In this document: in pieces, positions 40,756 to 50,313 of the stretch
Position numbering within the stretch: position 1 is the first letter of the stretch
Layout: the number at the start of each line of letters is the position of its first letter
NCBI RefSeq assembly: GCF_036013975.1
Contig: NZ_CP107904.1
Span: 248,001 to 312,000, forward strand
DNA from: Kitasatospora sp. NBC_00458
GTDB lineage: Bacteria; Actinomycetota; Actinomycetes; Streptomycetales; Streptomycetaceae
DNA length: 64,000 bases
Direction: 5' to 3'
Program-made: the position numbers and the translations under genes
The notes under the pieces: model-generated
Databases searched by the model: none
What the model was told of the DNA's origin: nothing
What the model saw: only the letters and a program-made list of their open reading frames with translations

Positions 40756-41778
40756 TCACGACGGCGAGGCGAAGACCTGCGTCCACCAGGGACCGCCGGA
40801 GCCCGTCCGGACGCCCACCCCGATCTGCTTGAAGGAGCAGTTGAGGATGTTGGCCCGGTGGCCGGGGCTGTTCATCCACGACTCCATCACCGCCGCCGGG
40901 TCCTTCTGGCCGCGCGCGATGTTCTCGCCCCAGCTGCTCCAGCGGTAGCCGGCCGCCTCGATGCGCTGGTCCGCGTGGTTGCCCTCGGGGCTGGCGTGGT
41001 CGAAGAAGCCGCGGTTCGCCATGTCCTCGCTGTGGACCTGGGCGGCGGCGGTCAGCTTCGAGTCGACGGAGAGCGGGCCGCAGCCGGCTTGGGCGCGCTG
41101 GGCGTTGACCAGGTCCGCCACCTGCTGGGCGAACTGCGCGTTCGCCCCGCCCGGACCGGCGGTGGTGGTCGGCCGGGCGCTGGTCGCGGACGGCTTGGCG
41201 GTGGTGGGGGCGGCGGTGGTCGTGGCGGCCGGGGACTCCGGCTTCGTGGGGGAGGGGGCGGTCGGGCTCGCGGTGGGGTTGCGCGGTGTGCCGGAGGCCG
41301 AGGACGGCGCGGCCGAGGCCGACTGTCCGGGCGTGCCGGTGGAGGCGGAGGGCGTCGCGGACGCGGTGCCGGTGGCCGGGGCCGCGGTCGCCGCGTGGGC
41401 CGGATCGCCGGCGGGCGGGCTGCCCGCCGCCGCGACGGCGGCCAGGTCGCCGATGCCCGCCCCGGGGACCTGGATGCCGTTCTGGTCACCGGCTTCCGCC
41501 GCGATCAGCGGCTCGTAGGCCACGGCCACGGCCTGGTCCCCGCCGTCCTCGCCTTCGTCGCCCCGGTACACCGCGTACCCGGCACCGGCCAGGGCGGCTA
41601 TCACCCCGGTTCCCGCGACGGCGGCGACCACCGCCACCATCGGTCCGAGGCCGCCGCGCCGCCGACCGCGGCGGCCGTGCCCGCGGCGCCGCTCGGCGCC
41701 CCGCCGCGCGGCACGCCCACCGGCGCCGCCGTGGCGTCCGGTAGCGGGGAGGATGGTCGTCCGGTCTTCGCTGTTCAC
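40756..41778 (-). CDS. CAP/SCP domain protein, membrane-anchored
   Basis: About 340 residues from GTG 41778 with AGGAAG upstream. A highly basic N-terminus (RRGAERRRGHGRRGRRRGG) leads to a membrane helix (VAVVAAVAGTGVIAALAGAGYAV), a long Ser/Thr/Pro-rich linker and a C-terminal CAP domain (LVNAQRAQAGCGPL, HSEDMANRGFFDHASPEGN, WGENIARGQ, SPGHRANILNCSF). The CAP domain is a close relative of the one in the sigma-CAP fusion next door. CAP proteins bind lipids or wall components; bacterial roles are poorly known. Confidence 0.87.
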   Translation of the reverse strand: MNSEDRTTILPATGRHGGAGGRAARRGAERRRGHGRRGRRRGGLGPMVAVVAAVAGTGVIAALAGAGYAVYRGDEGEDGGDQAVAVAYEPLIAAEAGDQNGIQVPGAGIGDLAAVAAAGSPPAGDPAHAATAAPATGTASATPSASTGTPGQSASAAPSSASGTPRNPTASPTAPSPTKPESPAATTTAAPTTAKPSATSARPTTTAGPGGANAQFAQQVADLVNAQRAQAGCGPLSVDSKLTAAAQVHSEDMANRGFFDHASPEGNHADQRIEAAGYRWSSWGENIARGQKDPAAVMESWMNSPGHRANILNCSFKQIGVGVRTGSGGPWWTQVFASPS

Positions 41779-41827
41779 CTGCGCACGCTTCCTGTGTCCG
41801 GGTCCGTCGGGAGGGTACCGACACCTG

Positions 41828-41857
41828 GGAGACCTCGGGGCGGAAGCGGGATAACAA
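41828..41857 (-). promoter_or_regulatory. Bipartite promoter-like motif upstream of the CAP gene
   Basis: TTGTTATC, 14 bp, AGGTCTCC on the minus strand, ending 49 bp before GTG 41778. Same elements and spacing as the motif at 40587-40616. Confidence 0.65.
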
Positions 41858-42258
41858 AAAGTACGAACGAATTTCCGAGAACCTTCGGAGAACCGTGGCG
41901 AGGGGTGGGGAAGGAGCGCCCGGCCGCGGTTCCACGCCCCGCCCCCGCCCTCACCCCGGACGTCCGACGGACGTCGGCCGCCGCCCCCGACCACCGGGCG
42001 CCGGACCGTGGCTCCGCTCCGGTCAGGTCGCCCGCCGCCGGGCCCGCCGCGCCTCGCGGTCGACGGCCCGCCGACGGGGAGGCGGACGCTCGTCAGCCGG
42101 TCCGCGGGCGAGCACGGCACCGTGGCCCTCGTCTACGACCGGCTCCGTTGGGCCCGCTGACGGGGCCGGCCGGCGGACGCGCTTCCCGGCGGGGTCCGCG
42201 TCCCGGCGGGCGGATCCAGGCGGGCGGCGGGCGGCCGCGGGTGCCCCGCAGGATGCCG

Positions 42259-42747
42259 TCAGCGCCCGGCGGCGGAGTCGCCCGGAGGCATGTCGTAGGT
42301 GACGAACATCGTGCGCGTGGCGACCTGGTCGTACTTGCTGCGGGCCCGGTGGTTGTCGTCCGCGGTGATCCAGCGGACGGTGTTCCAGCCGCGTTCGGCG
42401 GCGATCTCGCGCAGTCGGGCGAGCAGGGCGTCGACCGCTCCGGCGCCCCGGGCGGACGGGGCGACGAAGAGGTCGTCGAGGAACCCCGCGACGGCGCCGT
42501 GCAGGGGCCGGACGAAGGGGCGGTAGTGGGCCAGGCCGACCGGCGTGCCGTCGGTGTCGCGGACCACCAGGCCGTCCAGCTCGTGGGCCGGGTCGGAGAG
42601 CCACGACCAGACCAGCCCGGCCTTCTCGTCCGACGCCGGCACCCGGTAGAACTCGCAGTACCCGCGGAACAGTTCGCGCCAGGCGGCGAAGTCGCCGCTC
42701 CCCGGCGCCTCGACGGTCCAGCGGGCGGCGGTGGTCACGGACGTCAT
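42259..42747 (-). CDS. GNAT family N-acetyltransferase
   Basis: A 162-residue protein from ATG 42747 with GGGGAG upstream. LVVRDTDGTPVGLAHYR, FLDDLFVAPSARGAGAVDALLARLREIAAERG (acetyl-CoA loop) and VRWITADDNHRARSKYDQVA are the standard GNAT elements. The long open frame beyond the start is GC shadow. It diverges from the DNA ligase gene across a 380-bp gap with no other visible feature. Confidence 0.88.
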   Translation of the reverse strand: MTSVTTAARWTVEAPGSGDFAAWRELFRGYCEFYRVPASDEKAGLVWSWLSDPAHELDGLVVRDTDGTPVGLAHYRPFVRPLHGAVAGFLDDLFVAPSARGAGAVDALLARLREIAAERGWNTVRWITADDNHRARSKYDQVATRTMFVTYDMPPGDSAAGR

Positions 42748-43130
42748 ACGGGCTCCCCGGTGTGCGCGGCGGTTCTGCGGTCGCGGGACAGCATGACGGT
42801 CCGTCGGGCCGCGGCCGATCGACAGTCCGGCCAAGAACGCCCCGGGTACCGCTCCATCCGGGCAGCGTCCGGCGGGCGCCGCGCCGCCGAACGGCGATCG
42901 CCCCGACCGGCGGCGTCCTTGCCACCGTGGCGTCCGGACGGGCGGGGCGGTGGGCGAGACACGGCGGTGGGCAGGCGCAGGACGACCGGCGGGTGCAGAG
43001 CGACCGACGGGCGCAGCGGCGAGCCGGGCGTGTCCGCCTCGCGCGATCGGCCCGCGTCGCCGATGCTGGACGCCCGCCTCCGTCACTCCCCCTCCCCCTC
43101 CCCGCCTCCCTGTCTCCCGAGGAGCCCGCG

Positions 43131-44675
43131 ATGCTGCTGCGGCACCTGGCCCTGACCTCCCGCGCCGTGGCGGCCGAGCCCGGGCGACGGGCCAAGACCG
43201 ACCTGCTCGCGGAGTGCCTGCGCGACCTCGGCCCGGAGGAGGCCCCGGCAGCGGTCGTGCTGCTCTCCGGCGAGTCCCAGCGGCTGCGGACCGGCATCGG
43301 ACCGGCCGCCCTGCGGGACCTGCCGCCGCCCGCCGCCGAACCGGTGCTCGGGGTGCGGCAGACGGAGCGGATCCTGGAGGAGATCGCGGCCGTGCACGGC
43401 GCCGGAGCGCAGGCCGGACGGCACCGGCTGCTGGCCGGACTGTTCGAGCGGGCCACCGACGTCGAGCAGGGATTCCTGCGCGCGGTCCTGGTCGGCGACC
43501 TGCGCCAGGGTGCGCTGGACGCGGTGGTGGCCGACGCGGTGGCGCGGGCCGCCGGCGTCCCGGCGGCAGCGGTGCGCCGGGCACTGATGTTCCGCGGCTC
43601 GGCGCGGGCCGTCGCGGCGGCGGCGCTGACGGGCGGCGTCCCGGCGCTGGCCCGGTTCCGGCTGGAGGTGGGCCGCCCGGTCCGGCCGATGCTGGCGGCC
43701 TCGGCACCGGAGGTCGGGGCGGCGCTGGAGCGGATCACCGGTCCGGCCGCGCTGGAGTGGAAGCTGGACGGCATCCGGCTCCAGGTGCACCGGGACGGCG
43801 GCGAGGTCGCGGCGTTCACCCGTTCGCTGGACGACATCACCGCCCGGGTCCCCGAGGTGGTGGAGGCCGCCCTGGCCCTGCCGGTCCGGTCGGCGGTGCT
43901 GGACGGGGAGGCCATCGCGCTCGGCGCGGACGGGCGTCCGCGCCCCTTCCAGGAGACCGCCGCCCGGACCGCCGCCCGCCGCGATCCGGACCGGCTGCGC
44001 GCCGAAGTCCCGCTCAGCGCGCACTTCTTCGACCTGCTGCACCTGGACGGCGAGGACCTGGTGGACCGGCCGGGCCGGGAGCGCTGGGCCGCGCTGTCCG
44101 GGGCCGTCCCGGCGGAGCTGCGGGTGCCGCACACCGAGACCGGCGACCACGACGAGGCACTGGCCTTCTTCCGGGCCGCCCTCGCGCGCGGACACGAGGG
44201 GGTCCTGGTCAAGGATCCGGACGCCGGCTACCAGGCGGGCCGGCGCGGCGCCGGATGGATCAAGGTCAAGCCGCGGCACACCCTGGACCTGGTGGTGCTC
44301 GCCGCCGAATGGGGCAGCGGGCGGCGGCGCGGCTTCCTCAGCAACCTGCACCTGGGTGCCCGGGCCGGGGGCGAGGCCGGTCTGGGCCCGTGGGTGATGC
44401 TCGGCAAGACGTTCAAGGGACTCACCGACGAGACGCTCGCCTGGCAGACCGGGGCCCTGCTGGCCCGCGAGGTCGAGCGGGACGCCCGGGCGGTGCGGGT
44501 GCGGCCGGAACTGGTGGTGGAGATCGCCTTCGACGGCGTGCAGCGCAGCCCCCGCTACCCGGCCGGGCTGGCGCTGCGCTTCGCACGGGTGGTGCGCTAC
44601 CGGCCCGACAAGGCCGCGGCCGAGGCGGACACCGTGGCCGCCGTCCGGGAGATCGCGGCAGCTGAGGGACTGTGA
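43131..44675 (+). CDS. ATP-dependent DNA ligase (LigB/LigD-like single chain)
   Basis: A 514-residue protein from ATG 43131 after GAGGAG. The N-terminal 200 residues are the all-helical DNA-binding domain. The adenylation domain has the catalytic Lys in EWKLDGIRLQ (near residue 211), then LDGEAI, HFFDLLHLDG, EGVLVKDP and WIKVKP as motifs III to V, and the C-terminal OB-fold (LDLVVLAAEWGSGRRRGFLSN, VEIAFDGVQRSPRYP). Such ligases seal nicks with ATP and in actinobacteria complement the essential NAD-dependent LigA, usually in repair. Confidence 0.93.
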   Translation: MLLRHLALTSRAVAAEPGRRAKTDLLAECLRDLGPEEAPAAVVLLSGESQRLRTGIGPAALRDLPPPAAEPVLGVRQTERILEEIAAVHGAGAQAGRHRLLAGLFERATDVEQGFLRAVLVGDLRQGALDAVVADAVARAAGVPAAAVRRALMFRGSARAVAAAALTGGVPALARFRLEVGRPVRPMLAASAPEVGAALERITGPAALEWKLDGIRLQVHRDGGEVAAFTRSLDDITARVPEVVEAALALPVRSAVLDGEAIALGADGRPRPFQETAARTAARRDPDRLRAEVPLSAHFFDLLHLDGEDLVDRPGRERWAALSGAVPAELRVPHTETGDHDEALAFFRAALARGHEGVLVKDPDAGYQAGRRGAGWIKVKPRHTLDLVVLAAEWGSGRRRGFLSNLHLGARAGGEAGLGPWVMLGKTFKGLTDETLAWQTGALLAREVERDARAVRVRPELVVEIAFDGVQRSPRYPAGLALRFARVVRYRPDKAAAEADTVAAVREIAAAEGL

Positions 44676-44949
44676 GGACGGCCTGCCCCGGCCGGCGGCC
44701 CCGGTGGACTCCCGCCCGGGCCGTGCGGCAGGTAGCCGTCCCCCGCGGCAGCACCTCGGCGGATCCGACGGTCACTCAAACTTCCTTTTCCTCAAGCCCG
44801 TTCAGCATCAGAGATGGAAACCGGCCATTCTGCGCAGGGCCGCCGCTCACTCTTCGTATGCGACAAGGGCTGCGGCTAGGTTGACACCGACAACAAGGGG
44901 CGGCACGGCCTGGGCCGTCCGGTGCCACACCAATGAGAGGTGTCCGACC

Positions 44950-45186
44950 ATGCAGGTGAGCGTCGATCCGGACCGTTGCTGCAGCTCCGGCCAGTGCGTC
45001 ATGACCGTGCCGGGGTTCTTCGAACAGGACGACGAGGACGGCCTCGTGAGGATCCGTCCGACCGCTCCGGAACCGGCGCAGTACGCCGATGTCCGGCTCG
45101 CCGCCGAGCTCTGCCCGGGCGGCGCGATCACCGTCACCGAGGGCGCCGAGCCCGTCGGGCACGCCGGGCACGGCCCCGCCAGGTAG
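44950..45186 (+). CDS. Ferredoxin (3Fe-4S type, P450 partner)
   Basis: A 78-residue protein from ATG 44950 with GAGAGG upstream. The ligands are DRCCSSGQC (Cys10, Cys16) and a later ELCPGGAI, the C-x5-C...CP spacing of single-cluster 3Fe-4S ferredoxins such as those paired with CYP105 P450s. It sits 69 bp before the P450 on the same strand and should shuttle electrons to it. The ferredoxin reductase is not in the window. Confidence 0.9.
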   Translation: MQVSVDPDRCCSSGQCVMTVPGFFEQDDEDGLVRIRPTAPEPAQYADVRLAAELCPGGAITVTEGAEPVGHAGHGPAR

Positions 45187-45255
45187 CCCTGAGGCCCCGC
45201 CGCTGCCCCTCCCCCACCACAACGTGCCCACGTCGTCATCCAAGGAGACCTCACC

Positions 45256-46470
45256 TTGACGAGCACACCCACCACCCAGGCCCCGCTGCTCCCGGCCCGG
45301 CACGACACCCGCTGCCCGTTCAACCCGCCGCCCGCCTACACCGAGGCGGCGGCCACCGGCCCGGTCAGCCGCGCCGAGCTGCCCGACGGCACCTCCTGCT
45401 GGCTGGTCACCGGCTACCAGGAGGTCCGCACGGTCCTCTCCGACAGCCGGTTCAGCGCCGACGTCCGGCGGCCCGGGTTCCCGTTCCTCACCACCGGACA
45501 GCGCGAGATCCTCGCCGTCACCCCCTCCTTCGTCCGGCTCGACGACCCCGAGCACGCCCGACTCCGCCGGATGGTCACCGGCGACTTCCTGATCAAGCGG
45601 GTGGAGGCGCGGCGCCCCGCCATCCAGCGGATCGTGGACGAGGCGCTCGACCGGATGACCGCCGCGGGCGCGCCCGCCGACCTGGTCACCCACTTCGCGC
45701 TGCCGGTGCCCTCCCTGGTGATCTGCCTCCTGCTCGGCGTCCCGTACGCGGACCGGGAGGCGTTCCAGGAGCGCAGCCGGCTGCTGCTCAGCATCGAGGC
45801 CGGGCGGGAGGAGACCGCCCGGGCGCGGATCGAGCTGCTCGACTACCTCGGCGAGCTCGCCGTCCGGAAGCGGGAACACCCCGGTGACGACATCCTCAGC
45901 CGGCTCGCGGCCCGCGACGACCTGACCCCGCGGCAGATCGCCACGACCGGTGTGCTGCTCCTGGTCGCCGGCCACGAGACCACGGCCAACATGATCGGAC
46001 TCTCCACCGCCATGCTGCTGCGCCATCCGGAGCAGGCCGCCCGGCTGGCCGACCCGGCGGCCCTCCCCGGAGCGGTGGAGGAGCTGCTGCGGCTGCTCAC
46101 CATCGCGCACGCCGGCGTACCCCGGGTGGCGTTGGAGGACGTCGAGCTGGGCGACACGCTGGTCCGGGCCGGGGAGGGCGTGATCGCGATGCTGTCCACC
46201 GCCAACCGGGACGAGGAGCTGTTCGGCGGCGGGGACCGGCTGCCCACGGACGAGCTGGACCTCGACCGGGACGCGCGACGGCACGTCGCCTTCGGCTTCG
46301 GGGTGCACCAGTGCCTGGGCCAGCCGCTGGCCCGGGCGGAGCTGCAGATCGCACTCGCCACGCTGTTCCGGCGGCTGCCGGGGCTGCGGCTCGCGGTGCC
46401 GGAGAGCGAGCTGGAGTTCCGCACCGAGGCGGTGATCTACGGACCGAAGTCGCTGCCGGTCGCCTGGTGA
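45256..46470 (+). CDS. Cytochrome P450 (CYP105-like)
   Basis: A 404-residue protein from TTG 45256, with AAGGAG upstream. Landmarks: FVRLDDPEHARLRRMV, I-helix LVAGHETTAN with the oxygen-activating Thr, EELLRLL (ExxR) and heme loop AFGFGVHQCLGQPLAR. This is a typical class I bacterial monooxygenase fed by the preceding ferredoxin. The CYP105 group handles diverse xenobiotics and secondary metabolites, so no substrate is assigned. It lies 30 kb from the NRPS genes and need not be related to them. Confidence 0.94.
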   Translation: MTSTPTTQAPLLPARHDTRCPFNPPPAYTEAAATGPVSRAELPDGTSCWLVTGYQEVRTVLSDSRFSADVRRPGFPFLTTGQREILAVTPSFVRLDDPEHARLRRMVTGDFLIKRVEARRPAIQRIVDEALDRMTAAGAPADLVTHFALPVPSLVICLLLGVPYADREAFQERSRLLLSIEAGREETARARIELLDYLGELAVRKREHPGDDILSRLAARDDLTPRQIATTGVLLLVAGHETTANMIGLSTAMLLRHPEQAARLADPAALPGAVEELLRLLTIAHAGVPRVALEDVELGDTLVRAGEGVIAMLSTANRDEELFGGGDRLPTDELDLDRDARRHVAFGFGVHQCLGQPLARAELQIALATLFRRLPGLRLAVPESELEFRTEAVIYGPKSLPVAW

Positions 46471-46946
46471 GGTGACGGGGCCCGCCCCGGGTCCGGCCGT
46501 CGCCCGCCGGTGCCCGCGGGCGGGCCCGCTTCGCTCCGCCTCCACCGGCCCGGCCCGACGCGGTCGCGGCGTGCGCGGGCGGGATCGGTCGTCGCGCGCG
46601 GGATCGGCGGGTTGAGGGCGGGACCCGAAGGCGGAGGCCCGGCGGGAGCGGGAGCGGCGGGTGCGGCGGGAGTGGCGGGTGCGGGAGCGGCTAGGAGGAC
46701 CCTGCCCGAGCGGACCGGGAGGGCAGGAATAGTCCCCCGGCGACCGGGCAGACGAGACGGCGGGCGGGCCTGGAAACCCTGGACCGGGCCCGCCCGCCCG
46801 ACGTCCGGACCGGTCCGGTTGGCCGTGGCGCGGGCACAGGGGCAGGCTTGAGGGGCGAGACAGCACACCGGTCCGGTGGCCGCCCGGCGCCACGGCGTGT
46901 CGGAGCGGATCCGGGTGGCCCGGCCGGCCGAGGAGAGGAGCCCGCG

Positions 46947-47108
46947 ATGACCGACATGAGCGCACGCTCCGAGGTGGGCGCCGACCGGGACGAGGACGTC
47001 CGTGCGGCCGACCCCGAGGAGGGCGTCACCTCGATGCAGAACCAGCACGCGCAGGACACCTCCCAGGCGGAGGGCGAGCCCGTGGAGGAGCCGGGGGCGG
47101 GCGGCTGA
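46947..47108 (+). CDS. Small acidic hypothetical protein
   Basis: A 53-residue protein from ATG 46947, preceded by GAGGAGAGGAG. It is very acidic (DRDEDVRAADPEEGVTSMQ, AEGEPVEEPGAGG) and probably disordered. The ribosome site is the main evidence. The 470 bp before it (46471-46946) is low-complexity GGGAGCGG-type repeats with no visible gene. Confidence 0.6.
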   Translation: MTDMSARSEVGADRDEDVRAADPEEGVTSMQNQHAQDTSQAEGEPVEEPGAGG

Positions 47109-47395
47109 CCGCCCCGACGCGAGAGTTGCCACGAGGCCGCCCGCTCCCCGGGCGGCCTCCGCGACCGCCGGTGCCACCCCGTGAGCGGCGGCGGACCGGC
47201 TGGGTCCCCTCCTTCGGATCCCGTCGGATCAGCGCACGGTGTCGGAGTGCGTGCACCGGCGGTGCGGAGGACGGGGGCACCTCACGGCCGAAGGCCGGGG
47301 GCCGTCGGCGGCCGGCGACGAGCCGGCGAAGTGCGTGCTCCGGCGGCGCGACCCCGGCAAGATCCGAAGAGACAGGACCCAGGGAGGATGGGCGC

Positions 47396-47767
47396 ATGAC
47401 CGAACAGCAGCAGGGCGCAGCAGGGCGGAACGCGGCCGGGCAGGTCGGTGCCGGGGCGGTGGAGCCCCCGGTGGATCCGCGGGCCTCGTGGGCCACCTGG
47501 ACCACCCAGTCGATCATCAGCGGGCCGGGCGGGGTGACCACCACGGAGGTCGGCCCGATCTCCGGCGACCTCACCGTCCACACCACCTGGGTGGACGGCG
47601 AGGCGCGGCTCACCGTGCAGTACACGGGGGCCCTGGACTGGTACAGCGTGGCGGGAAGCCCGGTTCCGGCGGCCGACGAGAGCACGGCGCGGGCCGTGCA
47701 CCAGGCGATGGTCAACGCCGTGAAGTCCGGGCGGGGCGCCGGAGCGCCGGCGGCACCGGCGGGCTGA
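47396..47767 (+). CDS. Hypothetical protein, beta-rich
   Basis: A 123-residue protein from ATG 47396 with AGGGAGG upstream. The middle part (VTTTEVGPISGDLTVHTTW, ARLTVQYTGALDWYSVAG) looks like consecutive beta-strands, ending with an Ala/Gly tail. It resembles streptomycete hypothetical proteins I cannot name. No signal peptide. Confidence 0.65.
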   Translation: MTEQQQGAAGRNAAGQVGAGAVEPPVDPRASWATWTTQSIISGPGGVTTTEVGPISGDLTVHTTWVDGEARLTVQYTGALDWYSVAGSPVPAADESTARAVHQAMVNAVKSGRGAGAPAAPAG

Positions 47768-48051
47768 CGGCGTTCCCCGGGGGCCACTCGCCCCCCGGTT
47801 CCCGGGGCCCTGGCTTCACAGGGCCCCGGCTCTCGGGGTCCCGACTCTCGGGGTCCCGACTCAAAGGCCCCGGCCCCGGCGGTCCCGGCTCCTATGCTCC
47901 CCGTCCCGGCGCGCCCAGCCCCTGCGGCCTCCACCGCGCGGCCCTCGACCGCGGAGCGGCCGACGACGGCACGGTCGGTCGCGGGCCCCGGCGGTCGCCG
48001 GACGGCGGTCGTAGGGGCCCGCGATCGCCGTCCCGCCCCCTCGGGGCGCGC

Positions 48052-48939
48052 TCAGCCGCCCGCGCCTCCGCGGTGCGCCGGGGCGGCGGCCTCCCAGTAG
48101 CCCGGGTCCACCGGGAGCCGGCCGCGCAGGTCCGCGCGGACCTCACGGGCCACCTTGCGGGTGTCGCGGCGGTTGACCGTGGCACCGATGCCCGCGCCGA
48201 CCAGCAGGGGGGTCAGTGAGGGCAGCCGGCGCAGCGAGCTGCGGGTGAGCCGGCGGCGGACCTGCTGGCGCACCTCGGAGCCGAGCGCCATCGCGGCCAG
48301 CCCCGCCGGTTTGACCAGGAGGGTGGCGTCGATGCCCCGCCGGTTGGCCCAGGCGGTGACGTAGGCGGTGGCCCGCTGGGTGGTGGTGCCGTGGGCGGGG
48401 ACGCCGTAGACCTCGTGGAGTTCCGCGATCAGCTTGATCTCGACGGCAGCCACCGCGAGCGTCTCGGCCGCGATCTCGACCGGCATCGCGGGCGGCACCG
48501 GGAGCATCGCCGCTGCGCCGACCCCGGCACCGAGTGCGCTGGACGCCCTGGAGGCGCCGAGGACCAGCAGCTCGGCGAGCTTCTCGGGGTCGGTGGCCTT
48601 GGGGTGCTGGGAGCGCAGCGTCGCGAGGTTGCGGACCGGGATGCGCGGCGCGGCGTGGAGGAGCTGGTCGGTGAGGGCGCGGCCGCCGTACGCGGCGCCC
48701 TTGGCCGCGGCCTTGCCGCCGGTGCCGAGCCGGCGGGCGATGTCGGAGACCAGCCGGGCGCCGCGCCGTCGGCCGTACTCGACGCCCGCGCCGTACTCGA
48801 CCACCTGTCCGACGGGGCCGCCGGGCGCCTCCGGTGCGGGACGCTCCAGCTCCTCGACCAGTTCGGCCAGCTCGTCGGCCACGCGGTCCGGGGTCGGCTC
48901 GGGCTCGCCGCCGCGTCCCGGCTTCCTGAAGATTGCCAT
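48052..48939 (-). CDS. Conserved hypothetical protein, EcsC-like
   Basis: A 295-residue protein from ATG 48939. After a charged N-terminus there are stretches ALGAGVGAAAMLPVPPAMPVEIAAE and LPSLTPLLVGAGIGATVNRRDTRKV, which are Gly/Ala-rich membrane-interacting motifs reminiscent of EcsC-type proteins. LAAVEIKLIAELHEVYGVP is also typical. Exact function unknown; a membrane or vesicle association is plausible. The name EcsC-like is a pattern impression. Confidence 0.68.
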   Translation of the reverse strand: MAIFRKPGRGGEPEPTPDRVADELAELVEELERPAPEAPGGPVGQVVEYGAGVEYGRRRGARLVSDIARRLGTGGKAAAKGAAYGGRALTDQLLHAAPRIPVRNLATLRSQHPKATDPEKLAELLVLGASRASSALGAGVGAAAMLPVPPAMPVEIAAETLAVAAVEIKLIAELHEVYGVPAHGTTTQRATAYVTAWANRRGIDATLLVKPAGLAAMALGSEVRQQVRRRLTRSSLRRLPSLTPLLVGAGIGATVNRRDTRKVAREVRADLRGRLPVDPGYWEAAAPAHRGGAGG

Positions 48940-49042
48940 GTTCTGCCGGTACCCGGCCGGGCGCCGCAGTACGCGCCCCCGGTGTCCGGGTCCTGTGACG
49001 GTCCCGCTACCGCGACGTGCCGCCCGGCCCGGCCCGGCCCGA

Positions 49043-49327
49043 CTACTCGGTGATCTCGACGCCGCGCCAGAACGCCACCCGGTCCCGGACGTGCTCCGCC
49101 TCGGGCTTCGGGTCGCTGTAGTACCAGGCCGCGTCGGGGTTGGTCAGCCCGCCGACGTCCAGGGTGTAGTAGGCGGCGGTGCCCTTCCACCCGCAGACGG
49201 TGGTGGTGTCGGAGGGCCGCAGGTACTCCGCGCGGACCGAGTCCGCCGGGAAGTAGTGGTTGCCCTCGACGACGGTGGTGTCGTCGCTCTCGGCGATGAT
49301 CGCGCCCTGCCAGCTCGCTGTGGTCAT
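49043..49327 (-). CDS. DUF427 domain protein
   Basis: A 94-residue protein from ATG 49327. NHYFPADSVRAEYLRPSDTTTVCGWKG, then AAYYTLDV, AAWYYSDPKPEAEHVRDRVAFWRGVE are the full signature of the single-domain DUF427 family, which is widespread in actinobacteria with no established activity. The domain length is exactly that expected. Confidence 0.92.
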   Translation of the reverse strand: MTTASWQGAIIAESDDTTVVEGNHYFPADSVRAEYLRPSDTTTVCGWKGTAAYYTLDVGGLTNPDAAWYYSDPKPEAEHVRDRVAFWRGVEITE

Positions 49328-49530
49328 GCCCGCGATTCTGCCCGACGGCGTGCCGGGGGCGCCGCCGGTCCGGCGGGTTCAGGACAGCGGCGGTACGGCG
49401 CGCCGACGGGTACGGCCCGACGGCCGCGCGAGCGGGTGCGTCGGCGGGTACGGCGGCAGGCGCGTCGGCAGGCGCGTCGGCGGGTGCGTCGGCGCGGAGG
49501 CGGCCACCCGCGCGGGGCACGGGAGACGGA

Positions 49531-49767
49531 TCAGGGCAGCGGCTCGGCGTGGACCGGGAGGTGCGGTGTCTGGTGGCCGCCGCTGGCGAGCATCCGGACC
49601 TCCCCCGCGTCGCTGATCTCGGCCCGGACGATGCCGCTGGCGTCCTCGTACACCGGGTGGCCGCCGGGGCCGGTCGCGCTGGTGCGGGCGACCACCACGA
49701 CGTCCTGCGGCGCCTGGGTACCGGGGGTGCCGGGGAAGGTGAGTGCGTAACGGATGGCTGAGCTCAT
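49531..49767 (-). CDS. DUF6296-like small protein
   Basis: A 78-residue protein from ATG 49767 with GGAGG upstream. IRYALTFPGTPGTQAPQDVVVV, GHPVYEDASGIVRAEISDAGEVRML match the streptomycete/Kitasatospora DUF6296 proteins as I know them. No function is known. Confidence 0.72.
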   Translation of the reverse strand: MSSAIRYALTFPGTPGTQAPQDVVVVARTSATGPGGHPVYEDASGIVRAEISDAGEVRMLASGGHQTPHLPVHAEPLP

Positions 49768-49931
49768 CGCCGGCCTCCTGGTTCCTGCTCGTCACTTCCG
49801 GTCACGGGTGACCGTTCCACATCGCCCGCCGTCGCCGCGTTCGCCGCGGCGTCCGGCGGTGTCTCCGCCCCGGCGACCGGCCCTGCACCGTCCACGACCG
49901 TCCAGGACCGCCCTGAAACCGTCCCGACCGT

Positions 49932-50168
49932 CTAGACCGTGGCCTTGGCGGGACTCGCGGTGCCGCCGCGGACCTCCAGCTCGGCCAGCAGCCGGGCGGT
50001 GGCCTCGGTGACGGCGTCCACGGCCCGGTCGAACGCCTCCCGGTTGTGCGCGGCGGGGGCCCGGAATCCGGAGACCTTCCGCACGTACTGGAGGGCTGCC
50101 GCCCGGAAGTCCTCCTCCGAGGCATCGGGCGTCACCGGCGGTCTCAGCGTCTTGATACTGCGGCACAT
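49932..50168 (-). CDS. DUF2277 family protein
   Basis: A 78-residue protein from ATG 50168. MCRSIKTLRPP, ASEEDFRAAALQYVRKVSGFR and NREAFDRAVDAVTEATARLL are the hallmarks of DUF2277, with the conserved Cys2. Function unknown. It diverges from the MFS gene, so the 145-bp gap should hold both promoters. Confidence 0.88.
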   Translation of the reverse strand: MCRSIKTLRPPVTPDASEEDFRAAALQYVRKVSGFRAPAAHNREAFDRAVDAVTEATARLLAELEVRGGTASPAKATV

Positions 50169-50313
50169 GGTCCCAGTCTCGCGCGCGAGCGCCCGACTGG
50201 CGACCCCCGAAGGTCACCGGCCCGCCATGACGGCCACACAGTGTGGTCATCCGACCGGATTAGGATTTCGCCCGAACAATCCTGACTCCTCCCGCTCGTT
50301 CCGGAGTATCCCC

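Noticed and set aside
44876..44900. TTGACA at 44880 as a -35 box for the ferredoxin operon
   Set aside because: No acceptable -10 box at 16-18 bp; not listed as a promoter.
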